Origin: CAVXEH01 sp963805305
GTDB lineage: Bacteria > Chloroflexota > Limnocylindria > QHBO01
Assembly: GCA_963805305.1 (NCBI GenBank)
Contig: CAWDTM010000003.1
Coordinates: forward strand, 248,001 to 312,000
DNA: 64,000 nucleotides
Reading direction: 5' to 3'
This document shows, in pieces, positions 60,041 through 64,000 of the stretch (within the stretch, counting starts at the first letter, position 1; each line of letters opens with the position of its first letter). A model generated the notes under the pieces. The model saw only the letters and a list, made by a program, of their open reading frames with translations, ran no database searches and was not told the DNA's origin. The translations under genes and the position numbers were made by a program.

Positions 60041-61630
60041 ATGACAGCCGCGACCTACGAGGAGACCATCTATCCCGACGGTCGGCACGAGCTGACGCCT
60101 GAGACCCAGGCAGCCGTCGAGCACAGCGCGCTCTACAACGAGGACCTCGCCCCGGTACGCCTGGAGCGGCGCGTCTGGAACACGTACGCCTACCTGGCAC
60201 TCTGGGTGGGGATGAGCGTCAACATTCCCAGCTGGTCGCTCGCCGCCGGTCTGATCCTCATCGGGATGGACTGGGTCCAGGCGGTCGTCACCGTGATGCT
60301 GGGCAACCTGATCGTCCTGGTGCCGATGCTGCTGAACAGCCACGCCGGGACGAAGTACGGCATCCCCTTCCCGGTCTTCGCCAGGGCATCGTTCGGGACC
60401 GTGGGCGCGAACCTGCCTGCGCTGCTGCGCGCAGGAGTGGCCTGCGGCTGGTTCGGGATCCAGACCTGGATCGGCGGCGGCGCGATCTTCGTGCTGGTCG
60501 GCGCCATCCTGGGCCAGGACTCCTGGTGGGTGACCGCCTCCACCTTCAAGCTGGGCTTCGGCATTGCGCAGCCGTGGACCCTGTGGCTCAGCTTCGCCAT
60601 CTTCTGGGTCCTGAACCTGTACATCATCCTGCGGGGCATGAACACCCTGCGGATCTTCGAGAGCTGGTCCGCCCCGTTCCTCATCGTGATCTCGCTGGGC
60701 CTGACGATCTGGATGATCTTCCAGGCTCATGGCCTGGGCGACATCCTTGCGGCACCCAACAAGTTCGGCGGCTGGACCGGTGACTTCTGGAAGATCTTCT
60801 TCCCATCCCTGATGGGCATGATCGCGTTCTGGTCGACCCTCTCGCTCAACATGCCGGACTTCACCCGGTTCGGACGCTCGCAGCGCGACCAGACCATTGG
60901 CCAGGCGCTGGGCCTGCCCACCACCATGACCCTCTTCGCGATCTTCGCGGTCCTGACCGCTTCGGCCTCCGCAATCGTCTACGGCGAGGCGATCTGGGAT
61001 CCGGTGCAGCTCGTGGGCCGCTTCGATAACGTGATCGTCATCGTCGTGGCTCTCTTCGCGGTGGCCCTCGCCACCCTGACGACCAACGTGGCCGCCAACC
61101 TGGTGAGCCCGTCGTATGACTTCAGCAACGTCTTCCCCAAGCTGATCAGCTTCCGGACCGGCGGGATCATCACCGCCATCGTCGGCATCCTGATCCAGCC
61201 GTGGTACCTGTACAGCAACGCCGAGATCTACATCTTCACCTGGCTCGGCTTCTACGGCGGCGCAACGGGTGCCATCGCCGGCGTCCTGATCGCCGATTAC
61301 TGGCTGATCCGGCGCACCGAGCTGCGGCTGGCCGACCTGTATCGCGCGTCCGGCATCTACCGCTACATGTCCGGCTGGAACTGGCGGGCGGTGGTGGCCC
61401 TGCTGGTCGGCATCGTGATGGCGGTGGGCGGCGCATACTCGAACGTCAATGCGGATGGGTCGAAGACCGGACCCTTCCCGGTTGACGGGCTGATCCCGTT
61501 CCTCAAGCCGCTGTACGACTACAGCTGGGTCGTGGGCCTGGCCGTGGCCTTCGTCCTCTACTGGATCCTGGCGATGGTCGCCCCCATCGGCGAGGCGACC
61601 ACCGAGGCAGCCGCCGAGTCTGCCGCCTGA
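60041..61630 (+). CDS. NCS1-family nucleobase/hydantoin permease
   Basis: About 529 residues, 12 hydrophobic helices. NCS1 features include RVWNTYAYLALWVGMSVNIPSW (split over helix 1), GIPFPVFARASFG, and NMPDFTRFGRSQRDQ. The hydantoin transporter Mhp1 and uracil/allantoin permeases belong here; import is Na+- or H+-coupled. GGAGG precedes the ATG. With hydA, the amidohydrolase and the aminotransferase it fits uptake of a pyrimidine or hydantoin for degradation. Confidence 0.9.
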   Translation: MTAATYEETIYPDGRHELTPETQAAVEHSALYNEDLAPVRLERRVWNTYAYLALWVGMSVNIPSWSLAAGLILIGMDWVQAVVTVMLGNLIVLVPMLLNSHAGTKYGIPFPVFARASFGTVGANLPALLRAGVACGWFGIQTWIGGGAIFVLVGAILGQDSWWVTASTFKLGFGIAQPWTLWLSFAIFWVLNLYIILRGMNTLRIFESWSAPFLIVISLGLTIWMIFQAHGLGDILAAPNKFGGWTGDFWKIFFPSLMGMIAFWSTLSLNMPDFTRFGRSQRDQTIGQALGLPTTMTLFAIFAVLTASASAIVYGEAIWDPVQLVGRFDNVIVIVVALFAVALATLTTNVAANLVSPSYDFSNVFPKLISFRTGGIITAIVGILIQPWYLYSNAEIYIFTWLGFYGGATGAIAGVLIADYWLIRRTELRLADLYRASGIYRYMSGWNWRAVVALLVGIVMAVGGAYSNVNADGSKTGPFPVDGLIPFLKPLYDYSWVVGLAVAFVLYWILAMVAPIGEATTEAAAESAA

Positions 61631-61640
61631 CAAGACCGAT

Positions 61641-61697
61641 GCCGGCGCCACGCCGGCCCTCATCTTCGAACGAGACCCCTCCCCGCGGAGGGGCCTC
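61641..61697. terminator. Tandem hairpins between convergent NCS1 and antiporter genes
   Basis: GCCGGCG-CCA-CGCCGGC at 61641-61657 and CCCCTCC-CCGC-GGAGGGG at 61676-61693 (extended by GAG/CTC with one mismatch to 61672-61697). A third weaker hairpin (61747-61773) sits at the antiporter stop. No T-runs; together they should stop transcription from both sides. Confidence 0.65.
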
Positions 61698-61772
61698 GTC
61701 GTTGCCTTGTCAGCGTTGTAGCTGTGCAGCACGCAGGTTGGGTGACAGTGCTCCGTCCGAGTGGCGGAGTGC

Positions 61773-62951
61773 TTAGGATCGGTGCGTGGCCTCGACAGCC
61801 GGCGCGGCATGGCGAACGAGGCGCGGAAGCAACGGCGGAACGAGCAGCGTGGTGGCCACTGCCATCCCCACCACCACCGAGTAGAGGGATCCGGAGATCG
61901 CGCCGGCGGTAAACCCCAGGCCGGCGACCACGATTCCCACCTCACCGCGCGGCACCATCCCCCAGCCGACGAGCACCGCCTCACCGCGCGGCAGGGACCA
62001 GCCTCCGAGGAATGCGCCGCCGAACTTGGCCACCACGGCAACCGCGGACACCCCGACGAGCAGGCCCAGGGTGGGAGCCGATGCCAGGCCCGCGAGATCG
62101 ATCTGGGCACCGATGCTGCCGAAGAAGAAGGGTGTGAAGAACGCCGCCACCGGTGCGACCTCCTCTTCGAGGGCATCACGCTCCGCTGACTCTCCCACCA
62201 CCATGCCGGCCAGGAATGCCCCGATGATCGCCGCCAGCCCAATCCACGCGGCGAGGGCGGCCAGGCCCAGCATCAGGATCATGCCGGGCAGGAACGGCGT
62301 CTCCGCGAAATGCGGCACCGTGAGCAGGGACCGATGCCGCCGAAGGATCCCGGTCCCGGCCAGGACGGTCACCCCGATGAAAGCGACCGCCATGGCGATC
62401 AGCAGGGCGATCCGTCCGGTGCTCACCCCGCCCGCCGCAAGCCCCACGGCGACCGCCAGGATGAGCATGGCCAGCACGTCGTCGATGATCGCGGCGCCCA
62501 GGATCACGCGGCCGGCCCGGCTCCCGAGGGCGCCGAGAGCGCCGAGCGCGCGTGAGGTGATGCCCACTGAGGTGGCCGTCAGAGCGGCTCCCAGGAAGAT
62601 GCTGCCCGCCAGGTCGAGGTCCATCAGCACGCCGATCCCGAAACCGGCTGCGAAGGGCACCGCCACCCCGAAAGCCCCAACGCTCGCCGCGGTGCTGCCC
62701 ACCCGCAGCAGGTCCGCGAGCCGGGTCTCGACGCCGACCTGGAAGAGGAGCAGCACCACGCCGATCTCCGCAAAGAGCGTGGTCTCGGGGTTGATCGCGT
62801 ACCAGCCGAGGACCGCCGGACCGACGAGCACCCCGCCCAGGATCTCGCCCACGATGGGTGGCTGGCGCAGGCGCTTGAAGAGCTCGTCGCCGACCTTCGC
62901 TGCGAGCAGCATTACGAACAACTGGGCGAGGATCTCGGAAATGTGCTCCAT
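61773..62951 (-). CDS. CPA2-type cation:proton antiporter (KefB/NapA-like)
   Basis: About 392 residues, 12 or so hydrophobic helices and no regulatory C-terminal domain. GAALTATSVGITSR and AAIIDDVLAM include the ion-binding Asp pair of the CPA2 group; RQPPIVGEILGGVLVGP in helix 1-2 is diagnostic. It should exchange K+ or Na+ for H+. It starts 4 nt after the stop of the partly visible ArsB/NhaD-type gene, so they are co-transcribed. Confidence 0.88.
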   Translation of the reverse strand: MEHISEILAQLFVMLLAAKVGDELFKRLRQPPIVGEILGGVLVGPAVLGWYAINPETTLFAEIGVVLLLFQVGVETRLADLLRVGSTAASVGAFGVAVPFAAGFGIGVLMDLDLAGSIFLGAALTATSVGITSRALGALGALGSRAGRVILGAAIIDDVLAMLILAVAVGLAAGGVSTGRIALLIAMAVAFIGVTVLAGTGILRRHRSLLTVPHFAETPFLPGMILMLGLAALAAWIGLAAIIGAFLAGMVVGESAERDALEEEVAPVAAFFTPFFFGSIGAQIDLAGLASAPTLGLLVGVSAVAVVAKFGGAFLGGWSLPRGEAVLVGWGMVPRGEVGIVVAGLGFTAGAISGSLYSVVVGMAVATTLLVPPLLPRLVRHAAPAVEATHRS

Positions 62952-62955
62952 CAGG

Positions 62956-64000
62956 CTAGAGGAGGTAGCGCAGCCAGAGGTATCCGCTCGAGACGACGAT
63001 GCTGACGAAGGTCACCGGGATCGCATAACGGGCGAAGGCCAGGAACGAGATCGGGTGCCCCTCGCGGTCGGCCATGCTCGCGAGGATGACGTTGGCGGAC
63101 GCGCCGATGATCGTGGCATTGCCGCCCAGGTCCGCGCCGGCGGCGAGCGACCACCACAGGGTCTTCGTCCCGTGAGGGGCGGAGAGGTCGTGGATCACCG
63201 GCAGCATGGTGGCGGTGTACGGGATGTTGTCCACGATCCCCGAGACCACCGCGGAGAGCCACAGGACGAACATCGACGCGACGCCCAGCGAGCCGCCGGT
63301 CAGCGATGCGAGCTCGCGGCTCACCACGTCGATGGCCCCGATCTCGATCACGCCCGAGACGAGCATGAACAGGCCAATGAAGAAGAAGAGGGTGGGCCAC
63401 TCGATCTCGCGCAGCACCTCCTGCGGCTCCTCGTGCGCCACGACCATGAGCACGATGGCGCCGGCCAGGGCGATCGTTGCCGGCTCCAGGTGGAGCGCGC
63501 CGTGGAGGAGGAAGCCAAGCATGGTCAGGCCCACCACGATGAGCGAACGGAGGAGGAGCGACGGGTCGCTGATCATGGCGCGCTCGTCGAGCGCGAGCAG
63601 GCTGTCCCGCAGCTCCGGATCCGCAGTCAGCTGCCCACGGAACATCCAGCGCGCGGCGACGAGGAATCCGGCCAGGATGATGACCGCGAGGGGTGCCATG
63701 TTCAGGGCGAATGTCGTGAAGTCGATCCCCGCCGCCGACGCGATGAGGATGTTGGGCGGATCACCGATCAGGGTCGCCATCCCGCCGATGTTCGACGCGA
63801 GGATCTCGCTGACGATGAACGGGAGCGGGCTCATCCCCAGGCGCCGGGCGAGGAAGAACGTGACCGGACCAATGAGGACCACGGTCGTCACGTTGTCGAG
63901 CAGGGCGGAGGCGACCGCGGTGATCACCGACAGGATGACGAGGAGGCGGTAGGGCTCGCCGCGGGCGATGCGGGCGGCGCGGATCGCGATCCATCCGAAG
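62956..64000 (-). CDS. ArsB/NhaD-superfamily anion or Na+/H+ transporter, partial
   Basis: The reading frame stays open to the window end, so the start is beyond 64000; at least 348 residues are present. Hydrophobic helices, SALLDNVTTVVL and the LIGDPPNILIASAAG motif, and a second FSVVSGIVDNIPYTATMLP-like repeat (WLSAVVSGIVDNIPYTA) are typical of NhaD and ArsB. Arsenite efflux or Na+/H+ exchange cannot be told apart without the N-terminus. The antiporter gene follows 4 nt later. Confidence 0.86.
   Translation of the reverse strand, partial: FGWIAIRAARIARGEPYRLLVILSVITAVASALLDNVTTVVLIGPVTFFLARRLGMSPLPFIVSEILASNIGGMATLIGDPPNILIASAAGIDFTTFALNMAPLAVIILAGFLVAARWMFRGQLTADPELRDSLLALDERAMISDPSLLLRSLIVVGLTMLGFLLHGALHLEPATIALAGAIVLMVVAHEEPQEVLREIEWPTLFFFIGLFMLVSGVIEIGAIDVVSRELASLTGGSLGVASMFVLWLSAVVSGIVDNIPYTATMLPVIHDLSAPHGTKTLWWSLAAGADLGGNATIIGASANVILASMADREGHPISFLAFARYAIPVTFVSIVVSSGYLWLRYLL

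Noticed and set aside
1..64000. tRNA or rRNA genes, CRISPR arrays, insertion sequences, prophage genes
   Set aside because: I looked for T-loop sequences, regularly spaced repeats, transposase and integrase motifs on both strands and saw none. A tRNAscan or Infernal run would be decisive.

Overview
The window is 64 kb of GC-rich (roughly 70%), gene-dense bacterial chromosome with about 57 protein genes, mostly in short operons on both strands. I see no transposase, integrase, phage gene, CRISPR array, rRNA or tRNA. Coenzyme F420 genes, several F420-type oxidoreductases, lipoproteins with long Pro/Ser/Thr linkers, class III cyclases fused to ATPases and many promoters of leaderless type suggest a Chloroflexota bacterium (Limnocylindria-like), with Actinobacteriota as the alternative. 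The phylum is inferred from gene content; no marker gene was placed on a tree.

Region 1 (1-11.4 kb): a histidine phosphatase, then a minus-strand block with a zinc-ribbon adenylate cyclase/AAA ATPase translationally coupled to lysA, an O-methyltransferase, a PIG-L deacetylase, a DUF971 protein and an anchored beta-propeller. A nitrilase, a small membrane protein and a DtxR-type metal regulator follow. The gap beyond the DtxR gene holds a 154-nt sequence able to fold into a long compound hairpin with two inner hairpins, like 6S RNA. Region 2 (11.4-16.2 kb) is an acetate/glyoxylate locus: acsA, a LysR regulator, a 65-residue Cys/His protein and isocitrate lyase.

Region 3 (16.2-30.6 kb) has four MFS exporters (three closely related, two behind near-identical palindromic operators), a MarR regulator, two DUF885 metallopeptidases, two free-standing tRNA-editing domains (AlaX and YbaK types), a nitroreductase, a DUF2652 cyclase-like protein, a hydrolase and a lipoprotein. 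Region 4 (30.7-42.5 kb) has hom-asd (aspartate family), a Ser/Thr kinase, RidA, the F420 genes cofD-cofC-cofE, likely F420 users (two luciferase-like proteins, one PPOX protein), and a MarR/DHA2 exporter pair around a palindromic operator.

Region 5 (42.6-64 kb) has a CinA-like protein, a secreted metallopeptidase, a lipid-kinase-like protein and a scattered reductive pyrimidine/hydantoin degradation set: dihydropyrimidinase, a luciferase-like oxidoreductase, beta-ureidopropionase, a class III aminotransferase and an NCS1 permease. Interleaved are an orphan sugar-type binding protein, a potassium-channel/RCK protein with an odd selectivity filter, a MarP-like protease, and two ion antiporters, the last running off the window end.

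Many genes lie 6-8 nt behind a TANNNT hexamer with no Shine-Dalgarno, which implies leaderless mRNAs. Co-transcribed genes instead use Shine-Dalgarno sequences or 4-nt ATGA/GTGA overlaps.
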